DNA from: Microbispora triticiradicis | Lineage (GTDB): Bacteria; Actinomycetota; Actinomycetes; Streptosporangiales; Streptosporangiaceae | DNA: 64,000 nucleotides | Reading direction: 5' to 3' | Assembly (NCBI GenBank): GCA_003260025.2 | Contig: QFZU02000192.1 | Location: 1-64,000, forward strand | In this document: piece after piece, positions 7,995 through 16,803 of the stretch | Layout: every line of letters begins with the position of its first letter | Position numbering within the stretch: position 1 is the stretch's first letter | The notes under the pieces: model-generated | What the model saw: the letters and a program-made list of their open reading frames with translations, nothing else | Told to the model about the DNA's origin: nothing | Database searches by the model: none | Translations under genes and position numbers: made by a program

Positions 7995-10900
7995 TCAGGC
8001 CCGCACCTTCCGCATCCGCTGCGCGATGTCGTCGGCGAGCTCGTCGATGGTCGGCCTGTCGAAGCAGATCGACGCCGGCAGCGGCACCGACAGGCGTCGT
8101 TGCAGCTTGTTCCGGATGGTGAGCGCGTTCAGCGAGTCCATGCCGACCTTCGTCAGGTTCAGCCCGAGTAGCTCGTCGCCGTCGAAGCCCAGTTCGCGGG
8201 CGACGACCTCCCGGCAGCAGGCAAGGATGTCCTCCGAGGTCACCGGCGCCGCCGGGGGCGGATCGGCGGCCGCGGGCGCCGAATCGGCGCCGGTCAGCTC
8301 AGCGACCAGAGGATTGGATGCGAGGTGGTGGTCCGGGTCGAGGTCCTTCCAGCGGACGGGCAGCAGTCCGACCTGACCCGAGGGCCGGCCCTCGATCGCG
8401 GCGCGCAGGGCCGGACGGCCCGCGGCGCTGGAGATCGTACCGATGCCCTGCTCCTCGAGCTGGCGGAGGAAGTCCTCGTTGCCTGCCAGGTAGCCGACGT
8501 CCGACCAGGAACCCAGGTTCACCGACAGGCCGGCCAGCCCGACGGCCCGGCGGTGGCCGGCCAGCGCGTCCAGGAACGCGCAGGCCGCGGCGTGGCCGGC
8601 CTGCCCGGGATTGCCGAACAACCCGGTGAAGGAGGAGGTCATCACGAACAGGTCGAGGTCGGGCGCGTACTCGGCGGCGCTGCGGTGGAGGTTCCACGCG
8701 CCCTGCGCCTTCGGCGCCAGCACCCGCGCGATCCGGCTCCAGTCCGTCCGGTCGATGATGCCGTCGTCGATGACGCCCGCGGCATGGACGACGCCGCGTA
8801 CGACGGCGTCCCCGGCGCAGTAGCGGGCGAACAGCCGATCGACCTGCCGCGGCGACGAGACGTCAACGGTCTCCGTCCGGATGTCCGCTCCGAACTCCCG
8901 GCTCAGCCGCCGCAGCCGCTCGGCGCGCTCCGGACCGGGAGCGGACCGGCCGCACAGGACCAGCCGCCTGGCGCCCAGCTCCAGCAGCGCGTGCGCGCAC
9001 TCCAGGCCGACGCCGGCCGATCCGCCGATGACCAGGTACCAGGCCGCCGGATCGATGCGGACCCCCCCGGCTCCGGGCGGCACCCGGCCGGGGCGCAGGC
9101 GGGGCAGCAGCACGCGGTCGCCACGCAGGGCCAGCTCGGCGTCGCCGGCCGGGAGCGAGCCGATGGCTGCGGCCAGCCGGGGCACCGCCGTAGCGGACCA
9201 CCGCTGCTTGGTGTCGGCCGAGTCCAGGTCGATGAGGACGTGCCGGACGGTCGAAAACTCCGTGCGCGCGGTACGGGCGATGCCGACGATCGCGCCCTGG
9301 GCGGGGATCACGTCGTCCGACGTCAGGATGCGGTGCGCCCCCGACGTCACCGTGCAGACGACGAGGTCGGGCAGGTTCGCCGCGGACACCGCCTGGAAGA
9401 GCTGCAGGGCGGCCGCTCCCCCGGCGGCGACGATGTCGTCGGAGGCCGACCCCGTGACGAGCGGAGGTCCGCCGAGGTCGGCCTGGCGCTTGCGTAGGAC
9501 GGGTACGGCGTTGACGACCGTGTCCGGCCGGTAGTCGGTCAGCACCCGCGCGGCGTCCGTCACCGCGTCGTCCGTGAGCACGTGGACCAGCACCTCGGCG
9601 CCGAGGCGCTCCAGCTCCAGCTTCAGGTCGGCCGCCGACCCCGTCGAAGGGGCGATGAGCAGGATTCGCCGGTCGGCCGCCTGAGCCGCGGCGGCCGGCG
9701 GCGCGTCGATCCAGGTGACCGTGTACTGCGCGGGGGCGCCCGAATCCGCCGGGTCCGCCACGTCGGTGTCGGGGGCTCCTCTGAAGTCGCCGTCGATGCG
9801 GCCCGCCGCCGCGTCACCGCTCGCCGGGGTCGGCTCGATCCAATGCCGCCGGCGTTGGAACGGATAGGTGGGCAGGGTGACCGTACAACCACCGGGCGAC
9901 ACGGCCGCCCAGTCCACCGCTACGCCGGCCGTATACGCCCCGGCTAACGCCAACCGGGTGGAGGCGATGTCGTTGCGCTCCCAGCGCAGTGTCTCCAGGC
10001 ACGTCGGCTCGCAGCCCGGATCGTCGCTCAGAGCCAGCTGGGTCAGACCGGCGAGTGTGTTGGCGAGGCCGATCTCCAGGAACACGCCGGGCTCTCCGGA
10101 GGCGGCCGCGCGGATCGCGTCGAGGAACCGGACCGGCTGCCGCAGCTGGCGCAGCCAGTACCCGGGCGTCGCGATCTCCTCGGCGACCGGGGCCCCGGTG
10201 AGGGTGGAGACGATCGTGTGCGCCGGCGGGTGCAGCTCGACGGACTTCAGAACGGCGGAGTAGTCGTCGAGGATGGCATCGATCTGCGAGGAGTGCCCGG
10301 CCCGGCCGATCCGCAGCGGCTTGCAGGTGATGCCGCGTCGCTCGGCCTCCGCGATGACGGCGCGTACGGCGGCTCCGTCGCCGGAGATCACGGTGCGGTT
10401 GGGCGCGTTGATCGCCGCGACACCGACCTGTTCGTTGCCCGCCAGCAGCTCACGAACCTGCTGTTCGCCGGTGAAGACGGCGGCCATGGCGCCGGACTCG
10501 GGCAGGGTGCTGAACAGCCGGGCGCGTTCGGACACCAGGTAGAGCCCGGTCTCGAAGTCGAACACGCCCGCGCCGTACGCCGCCGCGTACTCGCCGAGGC
10601 TGTGGCCTGCGTAGGCGTCCGGCGTGACCCCCCAGCTACGCCACAGGGTCAGCAGCGCCGCCTGCAGCGTGTAGACGACCGGCTGGGCCAGCCGAAAGTC
10701 GGCGATGGGCATGCCCCGGCGGGCATCGTCCTGGTAGAGGAACTCCGAGAGGCGGTGGCCGATGTGCTGCCGGTAGAGCGGATCGGCGCGGTCGATGAAC
10801 TCCCGGAACACCGGCTCGGACAGGTAGAGGTCACGGCACGCCTCCAGGTACTCGGCCCCGTGGCCGGAGAAGAGCGTGGTCAGGCGGGGCGGCGCCCCCC

Positions 10901-12554
10901 GGACCAGCCCGTACGAGAAGCCGATCTCTCCGTCGAACCCGTCGGACGCCTCCGCCTCACCGTTCGCCACGGCGTCCAGCAGCATGGCGAGCGTCTTGCA
11001 GTCCGACCCGACGACCGCCGCCCGGTGGGCGAAGTGCCGGCGTCCGGCGCCGAGGGTGAAGGCCACGTCGACGGCCTCCGGCGCCGCCTCCTCCAGCAGA
11101 GCAGCGCCGATCCGGGACGCCAGCTCGCGGAGCGCGGGCTCGGTGTCGCCGGAGATCGGAAGCACCTGCATGCCGGGCTCCGCGGCGGCATCGGGGTCGT
11201 TCCGCCTGCCAGGGGGGGCCGGCGCCTCCTCCAGGATCGCGTGGGCGTTCGTGCCGCCGACCCCGAAGGCGCTGACCCCGGCTCGGCGTGGGCCGTCCCC
11301 GCGCGGCCAGTCCGCGGTCTCGGACTGCACGAAGAACGGCGAGCCGGCGAAGTCGATGGCCGGGTTGGGCTCGTGGAAGTGCAGGGAGGCCGGCAGCCTC
11401 CGGTGCCACAGGGCGAGCGCGGCTTTGATCAGTCCGGCGATGCCCGCGGCCCAGCTCAGGTGCCCGATGTTCGTCTTGACCGAGCCCAGGGCACACGAAC
11501 CGGGAGCGACCCCGGCGAACGCGTCCGTCAGCGCCGCGATCTCGATGGGGTCGCCGGTCGGCGTCGCGGTGCCGTGCGCCTCGACGTAGGAGACCGAGTC
11601 GGCCTCGACGTCCGCGGCGGCGAGCGCCTGGCGGATCACCGCGGCCTGGCCGGCCACGCTCGGGGAGCTGAAGCCAGGCTTGCTCGCACCGTCGTTGTTG
11701 ACCGCGGTACCCCGGACGACCGCGTACACGCGGTCACCGTCGGCCAGCGCACGGTCCAGCGGCTTGAGAAGGACCGCGCCGACGCCGCTGCCGAAGACCG
11801 TTCCCGTGGCTCCAGCGTCGAATGCGCGGCAGTGCCCGTCCTGGGACAGCACCAGCCCCGGCTCCGGCTGATATCCGTCGATCTGCGGCACCGGCACGTG
11901 TGCCGCCCCGGCCAGCGCCAGGTCACACTCGCCGGCCAGTAGCGCCTGGCATGCCAGGTGCAGCGCGTACAGGCCGGTGGCGCACGCCGCCTGGACGCTT
12001 ACGCTGGGGCCGTCGAGATCAAGCTTGTACGACACCCGGCTGGTCAGGAAGTCGCGTTCGGCGGCCATGGTCAGCTGCAGGTCCTGGGCCGTGTCCAGGA
12101 AGTTCGGCAGGGGCCTGCTCGCCTGGCCGCCGAGGTTGTGCATCAGGTACAGGCTGGTTCCACAGCCGCCGTACACCCCGACGTCCGGGGTGCGCTGCTG
12201 GCCGGCCGCGCCGCCGTCCTCGAGCGCCTCCCAGCAGACCTCGAGGAACAGCCGGTGCTGCGGGTCGAGCAGGGCGGCCTCGCGGGGGTTGTAGCCGAAG
12301 AATCCGGCGTCGAACCGGTCGATGCCCTCCAGGGTCGCAGAGGCGCGCACCCACCCGGCCGGACCGTCGTCCGGGCCGTCCGCGACGGTGATCGACTCCC
12401 GGCCGCCGACCAGGTTCGCCCAGAACCGCGCCGGCGTGTCCGCGTCCGGGAACCGGCACGCCATTCCGATGATCGCCACGCCCTGTGAGTCGTCCCGGTA
12501 CTCGTCAGGGGCCTCGCGCGGCAGGTCTTCCGATCCGTCGTGCTGGTAGCTCAC
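7995..12554 (-). CDS. Type I modular PKS, KS-AT-KR-ACP
   Basis: A 1519-residue single-module polyketide synthase. KS: about 24-445, active Cys191 in AACATG, His327 (EAHGT) and His365 (NIGH). AT: about 560-880, GHSLGE with Ser652; the specificity loop reads RAGHS (751-755), neither the malonyl HAFH nor the methylmalonyl YASH type. KR: about 1170-1400, Rossmann GGSAGVG (1177-1183), Lys1282 and Ser1307/1308 present, but the catalytic Tyr and Asn positions read His1321 and Cys1325. ACP: about 1440-1515, GMDSL with Ser1474. No DH, ER or TE and no obvious loading module. GTG start with AAGGA 8-9 nt upstream, 40 nt behind the A-PCP gene. Codon 870 is the rare TTA (9945-9947). Confidence 0.93.
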   Translation of the reverse strand: MSYQHDGSEDLPREAPDEYRDDSQGVAIIGMACRFPDADTPARFWANLVGGRESITVADGPDDGPAGWVRASATLEGIDRFDAGFFGYNPREAALLDPQHRLFLEVCWEALEDGGAAGQQRTPDVGVYGGCGTSLYLMHNLGGQASRPLPNFLDTAQDLQLTMAAERDFLTSRVSYKLDLDGPSVSVQAACATGLYALHLACQALLAGECDLALAGAAHVPVPQIDGYQPEPGLVLSQDGHCRAFDAGATGTVFGSGVGAVLLKPLDRALADGDRVYAVVRGTAVNNDGASKPGFSSPSVAGQAAVIRQALAAADVEADSVSYVEAHGTATPTGDPIEIAALTDAFAGVAPGSCALGSVKTNIGHLSWAAGIAGLIKAALALWHRRLPASLHFHEPNPAIDFAGSPFFVQSETADWPRGDGPRRAGVSAFGVGGTNAHAILEEAPAPPGRRNDPDAAAEPGMQVLPISGDTEPALRELASRIGAALLEEAAPEAVDVAFTLGAGRRHFAHRAAVVGSDCKTLAMLLDAVANGEAEASDGFDGEIGFSYGLVRGAPPRLTTLFSGHGAEYLEACRDLYLSEPVFREFIDRADPLYRQHIGHRLSEFLYQDDARRGMPIADFRLAQPVVYTLQAALLTLWRSWGVTPDAYAGHSLGEYAAAYGAGVFDFETGLYLVSERARLFSTLPESGAMAAVFTGEQQVRELLAGNEQVGVAAINAPNRTVISGDGAAVRAVIAEAERRGITCKPLRIGRAGHSSQIDAILDDYSAVLKSVELHPPAHTIVSTLTGAPVAEEIATPGYWLRQLRQPVRFLDAIRAAASGEPGVFLEIGLANTLAGLTQLALSDDPGCEPTCLETLRWERNDIASTRLALAGAYTAGVAVDWAAVSPGGCTVTLPTYPFQRRRHWIEPTPASGDAAAGRIDGDFRGAPDTDVADPADSGAPAQYTVTWIDAPPAAAAQAADRRILLIAPSTGSAADLKLELERLGAEVLVHVLTDDAVTDAARVLTDYRPDTVVNAVPVLRKRQADLGGPPLVTGSASDDIVAAGGAAALQLFQAVSAANLPDLVVCTVTSGAHRILTSDDVIPAQGAIVGIARTARTEFSTVRHVLIDLDSADTKQRWSATAVPRLAAAIGSLPAGDAELALRGDRVLLPRLRPGRVPPGAGGVRIDPAAWYLVIGGSAGVGLECAHALLELGARRLVLCGRSAPGPERAERLRRLSREFGADIRTETVDVSSPRQVDRLFARYCAGDAVVRGVVHAAGVIDDGIIDRTDWSRIARVLAPKAQGAWNLHRSAAEYAPDLDLFVMTSSFTGLFGNPGQAGHAAACAFLDALAGHRRAVGLAGLSVNLGSWSDVGYLAGNEDFLRQLEEQGIGTISSAAGRPALRAAIEGRPSGQVGLLPVRWKDLDPDHHLASNPLVAELTGADSAPAAADPPPAAPVTSEDILACCREVVARELGFDGDELLGLNLTKVGMDSLNALTIRNKLQRRLSVPLPASICFDRPTIDELADDIAQRMRKVRA

Positions 12555-12594
12555 TCGCCGAGTCCTTAATGTCGGTGACGCTGTCTGGTACCGG

Positions 12595-14493
12595 CTACTT
12601 CGCTCGCCGGGCCAGCCGCCGGCGGTCGGCCGCGCTCAGCCGCGCGCCCGGCCGGGCCCGGCCGGCAACCGGTGACCTGGGCGGAACCGGTGCTCGCAGC
12701 CGTGCCGCCATCGCGGATATCGTCGGATGCCGATACAGGTCGATCAGCTGCAGGTTCGCCTCCGGGAACGCGGTGCGCAGTCGGGTGAGGACCAAGCCGA
12801 GCAGGGCAGAGTTCCCGCCCGCGTCGAAGAACCTCTCGTCGTCGGCGAACGCCTTTTCCATACCGAGGACCGAGCTCCAGATCCCGGCGACGATCTGCTC
12901 GTAGCTCTGCTCCGCCAGCCGGGAGGGAGCCGTATCGGGGCCCGGGACCGGCGCGAGTGCCAGGAGCCGACGCTCCAGCGCCTTCCGATCCAGCTTGCCG
13001 CTCACGGCGAGCGGCAGCTCCGGCAGGACCCGGACGGTGTGCGGCACGGCGTACCACGGCAGGACCTGGCCGATCCGGGCGGTGATCGCGTCACCGGTGA
13101 CGCCGTCCGCCGTGGATTTCGCCGCCGCGATCAACCCGGTCACCTGGGTGGCGGAGTCCCGGACGGGGAACACCGCGGCCTCCTCCACCCCGGGTACCGC
13201 GCGGATCGCCGCCTCGATCTCGCCCAGCTCGACCCGGAAGCCCCGGACTTTCACCTGGCCGTCAAGGCGGCCGTGATACCGGAGGGTCGAGTCGGCGTCG
13301 ATGCTGACCAGGTCGCCACTGCGGTACCAGCGCCGCCGGTCCTCCCCGTCGCCCAGCACGGGGAACTTGCGGGCGGTGAGCTCCTCGTCGTTGATGTACC
13401 CCCGGGCGAGTCCGTGCCCGGCGATCAGCAGTTCGCCGGGCACGCCGAGCGGGCAGTCCCCGCCGTCCTCGTCGACGACCCGAACGTCCAGGCCGCGCAG
13501 GGCCCGTCCGATCGGCACATACTCCACGTCCCGGTCGGAGCACTCGTGCACCGTCGTGGCCACGGTGGCTTCGGTGGGTCCGTACGCGTTGTAGATGTGC
13601 GGCACCGGCCGGAGCCGGCCGATCAGCTCGGGCTGCACGATCTCGCCGCCCAGGATCAGCACCCGCAGCCCGCGGATCGCGGCGGCGAGGGTGTGATCCT
13701 GCAGCATCAGCTGGATCAGGGACGGCGTCACGAAGAAGTGGGTGACCCGTCCGCCCGCCAACACGCCGGTCAGGAATTCGGCGCCGTCACTGGACTTCCC
13801 GGCCAGGGAGTCCAAGGCGGCGAGCACGATGGGAATCCCCCGGGTCAGCGGCCAGAACAATTCAACGACGGACAGGTCGAAGCAGACGCTGGCCGCGGCC
13901 AGCCAGCATTCGTCCGGCCGTTCTTGCGGGGCGGGCAGCACCGCGTCCAGAGCCGCGAACAGATTCGCCACACCGCCGTGTTCGATCGCGACGCCCTTCG
14001 GGTCACCCGTCGATCCGGAGGTGTAGATGATGTACGCGAGATCAGAGCCGCCCGGCTCGATCACCGCGGGGCCTGTCAGGTCCGCCGCGCGTTCGGAGGC
14101 GCTCACGAGCCGGTAGGGCATCGACGCGAAACGCTCCGCGGTGACCTCGTCGACGAGCACCCCGTCCGCCGCGGACGAGTCGACGATCGAGCGGATCCGG
14201 CCGTCGGGGTAACCGGGGTCGATCGGGATGTAGGGCGAGCCGATTCCCATGATCGCGAGCATCGACGCCAGCCGGGTGACCGTCGGCGACATGCACAGAC
14301 CAATCGGCTGACCGGGCCGGCACCCACGGGCGCGCAGCAGCCGGGCCACCGTCTCCGTTCGGTGCCAGAGCTCCGCGTACGAGACGCGTTCCGTGGCGTC
14401 CGAGGCCGCCACCGAGTCGGGCGAGCTCATCGCCCGCCAGCGGAATTGTTCGACTATCGACTGGCGTTTCACGTCCGCCGACATTGAAGGCAC
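12595..14493 (-). CDS. NRPS-type adenylation-carrier didomain (A-PCP)
   Basis: A 632-residue stand-alone NRPS loading protein. The adenylation domain (about 12-510) shows core A3 IIYTSGSTGDPKG (155-167), A4 FDLSVVEL, A5 NAYGPTEATV (302-311), A7 YRSGD and A10 Lys500 in SGKLDRKAL. The carrier domain has GGNSALL with Ser562. There is no condensation domain; a basic Pro/Arg tail follows the carrier. Hand alignment of the specificity pocket gives roughly D-L-V-F-I-G-A-V-A-K, which I cannot match to a known substrate; Asp at position 1 suggests an alpha-amino acid. GTG start with AGAGGA 8 nt upstream. First gene of the minus-strand cluster operon. Confidence 0.92.
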   Translation of the reverse strand: MPSMSADVKRQSIVEQFRWRAMSSPDSVAASDATERVSYAELWHRTETVARLLRARGCRPGQPIGLCMSPTVTRLASMLAIMGIGSPYIPIDPGYPDGRIRSIVDSSAADGVLVDEVTAERFASMPYRLVSASERAADLTGPAVIEPGGSDLAYIIYTSGSTGDPKGVAIEHGGVANLFAALDAVLPAPQERPDECWLAAASVCFDLSVVELFWPLTRGIPIVLAALDSLAGKSSDGAEFLTGVLAGGRVTHFFVTPSLIQLMLQDHTLAAAIRGLRVLILGGEIVQPELIGRLRPVPHIYNAYGPTEATVATTVHECSDRDVEYVPIGRALRGLDVRVVDEDGGDCPLGVPGELLIAGHGLARGYINDEELTARKFPVLGDGEDRRRWYRSGDLVSIDADSTLRYHGRLDGQVKVRGFRVELGEIEAAIRAVPGVEEAAVFPVRDSATQVTGLIAAAKSTADGVTGDAITARIGQVLPWYAVPHTVRVLPELPLAVSGKLDRKALERRLLALAPVPGPDTAPSRLAEQSYEQIVAGIWSSVLGMEKAFADDERFFDAGGNSALLGLVLTRLRTAFPEANLQLIDLYRHPTISAMAARLRAPVPPRSPVAGRARPGARLSAADRRRLARRAK

Positions 14494-14558
14494 AGCGTAG
14501 ATCCTCTGCTACCGAGAACGATCGAATCACTACCTGAGACTTAGCGCAGGATTAGCAG

Positions 14559-14571
14559 CGAAACGGTTTCG
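14559..14571. promoter_or_regulatory. 13-bp palindrome upstream of the BGC operon
   Basis: A perfect inverted repeat CGAAAC-G-GTTTCG, 66 nt upstream of the A-PCP start codon. Its size and position suit an operator for a dimeric regulator; the LuxR-type protein encoded at 16.1 kb is one candidate. No functional proof can be read from sequence. Confidence 0.4.
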
Positions 14572-14597
14572 GGGAGCACGTTGAGACACTAACAGAG

Positions 14598-14641
14598 ATC
14601 CTTTCCTCGTGACAATGATGATTCAATTCATCCAAAAGGAT
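14598..14641. promoter_or_regulatory. Nested inverted repeats in the AT-rich island
   Basis: An outer pair ATCCTTT (14598-14604) / AAAGGAT (14635-14641) encloses an inner pair GATGA (14617-14621) / TCATC (14628-14632). This symmetric nest lies between the divergent cluster genes and may be a regulator site. On the minus strand TTGTCA (14615-14610) could serve as a -35 for the A-PCP operon. Confidence 0.35.
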
Positions 14642-15077
14642 TACGGTGCATCGTTCTCTGGTATTACTCCCGGCCTCCCGGCCGGCAGGTGGCGCCACCG
14701 GCCGAATGGCGTTCGAAGGATGTGCGCACACGGCCACCCGCCGTCCCCGGTGGTCGCGGGATGGCGGCCGACGGGTTCCTCACCCCGTGCTCAGGACCGT
14801 TCTTCGGGGATTCGAGCCGTTGGCCACGGCGCGAAAGGCCAGGCATCGTCCGGTCCCTCACCCAAGGTGATCAACCGGCCACACCGGCCCGCCCGCATTG
14901 GAATCATCGCGTTCCGCGCCGTTGGTTGACAGACCCGATAGCCCTGGTTTTTCATGGTTTCGTCCACGAGCATCCGGGGGTTCTCTTGGCTTCTCACGGC
15001 GGTGGCTGTTGGTCACCAGGTATGAATCGTTAACCGGAATTCGACGGTCGCTGGTCACCGCGCCGCATACGATATTC

Positions 15078-15914
15078 ATGGGACTGCTGGAGTCCCGGCC
15101 ATTGGTGCAGGTGATGTTCCTCAGCCGTTTCCTGGCCGGGGCCGCGCTCACCGGTCGCGCGGGCGCGCACGTTGTCTCGGTCGCCGCCGGAGCCGTGGCG
15201 TGGTCCGCCGCCGCCGTCGCCGTCTACGTGTTCAACGGGATCATGGATGTCGCCGAGGACCGGGGCAACGGCTCTCGGCGCCCCATCGCGTCCGGGCGCC
15301 TGTCGCGCGCGAACGCGACGGCCTTCACGGGCTGCGCCGCCGCCTTAGCCCTGGCAATCGGCACGACGGCGGGGATCACCGTCCACGTGCTGCTCTTCCT
15401 CGGCCTGGGCTACCTCTACTCCGGTCCCCCGCGGGCGGCCAAGCGGGCGGGGGCGGCCGCCTGCGCCGTGATTGCGGCCCTCGGCCTGGCGACCTTCTGG
15501 GCGGGAGCGCGGGCAGCGCACGGACACAGCGCCGCCGCCGTCGTGTTCGGCCTCGTCATGTCCGGCTGGATGGGGTTGGTGGGCGCACTGGCCAAGGACA
15601 TCGCCGACGTGCCGGGCGACGCTCTGGCCGGGCGTCGCACCTTCGCGGTCCGGTACGGGATCACCCCCGTCGCCCGATGCACCGCCGCCCTCGCCGTCGC
15701 GGTCGCGGTGGCGGGTGACGCGGCGGCCGCCCTGACGGCGCCCGTCCTGCTCCCGTCCATGCTGATCCTCACGCTGGGAGCGTGTAGAGTCGCCGGCGAC
15801 TGCCGCTCTCTCGCGGGTGAGACGCCCCGGAACCCGTACCGCAGTTTCATGGCCACCCAGTACGCGACCATTGCCGCGCTGGGAATCACGTTGTTCACAC
15901 GCCATGCCATCTGA
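15078..15914 (+). CDS. UbiA-family prenyltransferase
   Basis: A 278-residue membrane prenyltransferase with about eight hydrophobic helices. Both Mg-prenyl diphosphate motifs are present: NGIMDVAED (Asn53, Asp57, Asp61) and KDIADVPGD (Asp174, Asp177, Asp181). The family transfers a prenyl group to an aromatic or quinoid acceptor in the membrane. ATG at 15078 gives the usual family length; the frame stays open upstream to a TTG at 14898, so a longer form cannot be excluded, and no good ribosome site is seen. Codon 90 is TTA (15345-15347), suggesting bldA-dependent translation. Next to the BGC but transcribed away from it; membership is uncertain. Confidence 0.85.
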   Translation: MGLLESRPLVQVMFLSRFLAGAALTGRAGAHVVSVAAGAVAWSAAAVAVYVFNGIMDVAEDRGNGSRRPIASGRLSRANATAFTGCAAALALAIGTTAGITVHVLLFLGLGYLYSGPPRAAKRAGAAACAVIAALGLATFWAGARAAHGHSAAAVVFGLVMSGWMGLVGALAKDIADVPGDALAGRRTFAVRYGITPVARCTAALAVAVAVAGDAAAALTAPVLLPSMLILTLGACRVAGDCRSLAGETPRNPYRSFMATQYATIAALGITLFTRHAI

Positions 15915-16116
15915 GTGACGATGACCGCGCTTACGTCCGTTGATCTTTTTACCCGCGTCGTAGCCGTGGGAGTCGCGGCCGACGGTGTCGGCGCCCTTGA
16001 CGCGCTGTGACGCCCACCACCGATTACCGCAAGATCCGTTATGATCGACACGCATCTCCACAAAAGGTTCGGGCCAATGGTCGAATACGCGATCTGTTCG
16101 AGGCGAAGAGATATCT

Positions 16117-16803
16117 GTGACCGGCATCATCAGCGAGCGCATCGACCAGATCCTCGGCCTCTACGAGAAAGCGCTGCACGACGCCGACAGCCCGCTCATC
16201 ACCACGGCCGACCGCTGGCATCAGGCCCGCCGCCAAGCTGAGGCGATCTTGAGCGAGTGCGTACGCGTACTCGGTCCCACCACCACGGAACCATCCGATC
16301 CGCACGTCCCGACCCGCGAACTCGGCATCAGCCGGGCGCACGAGCAGATCCTCGTCGCCGACTCCATCCGCGCCGCCACCTTGCTGTGGCGCGCGGCCGT
16401 TCCGGTCCTGCGCGAGGTCCTGACGACGGAGATCCCCGAAGGCCGCGAGCGCCTCCCGGACGTGCTGGAAGCGCTGTACGAGGCGATCAGCATCCGGCTC
16501 TACATCGGCAGCTTGGCGCACGAGCATGTCCGGCTTGCCGGCCGCCCATCCGACTCCGGAAGAGACCACCGAAGTGTGTCCGGACCCGTCGCCGGCCCGG
16601 AGGACATCACGGAGCGCGAACGGGAGGTGCTGAAGTGCGTGAGCCGGGCGCTCTCCAATCGCGAGATCGCGAAGGAGCTCGCGATCAGCGAGGCCACCGT
16701 GAAGGCACACCTGCGGAATATCTTTCGTAAGCTCGCCGCCACGTCGCGGGTCGACGCGCTCAACAAGGTCGGCCTCGTACCGCAGCCGCCGCTTGAAGGA
16801 TGA
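16117..16803 (+). CDS. LuxR-type response-regulator-like transcription factor
   Basis: A 228-residue regulator with a C-terminal GerE/LuxR helix-turn-helix (about residues 162-222): ITEREREVLKCVSRALSNRE, then IAISEATVKAHLRNIFRKL-like helices. The first ~150 residues are helical and lack the phospho-acceptor Asp set of a receiver domain, so the input signal is unknown. GTG start with GAAGAG about 8 nt upstream. It lies 202 nt after the UbiA-type gene on the same strand and is the only regulator near the cluster, so it is the best candidate pathway regulator. Confidence 0.85.
   Translation: MTGIISERIDQILGLYEKALHDADSPLITTADRWHQARRQAEAILSECVRVLGPTTTEPSDPHVPTRELGISRAHEQILVADSIRAATLLWRAAVPVLREVLTTEIPEGRERLPDVLEALYEAISIRLYIGSLAHEHVRLAGRPSDSGRDHRSVSGPVAGPEDITEREREVLKCVSRALSNREIAKELAISEATVKAHLRNIFRKLAATSRVDALNKVGLVPQPPLEG

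Larger units (their letters stand above)
14494..15077. other. AT-richer divergent regulatory gap of the BGC
   Basis: About 580 nt without a convincing gene, between the A-PCP gene (minus) and the UbiA-type gene (plus). The part from about 14575 to 14660 is clearly more AT-rich than its surroundings and holds several inverted repeats, listed separately. It presumably carries the promoters of both transcription units. A TTGACA at 14926-14931 points toward the UbiA-type gene, with a poor -10 (TTTTCA) 17 nt on. Confidence 0.6.
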
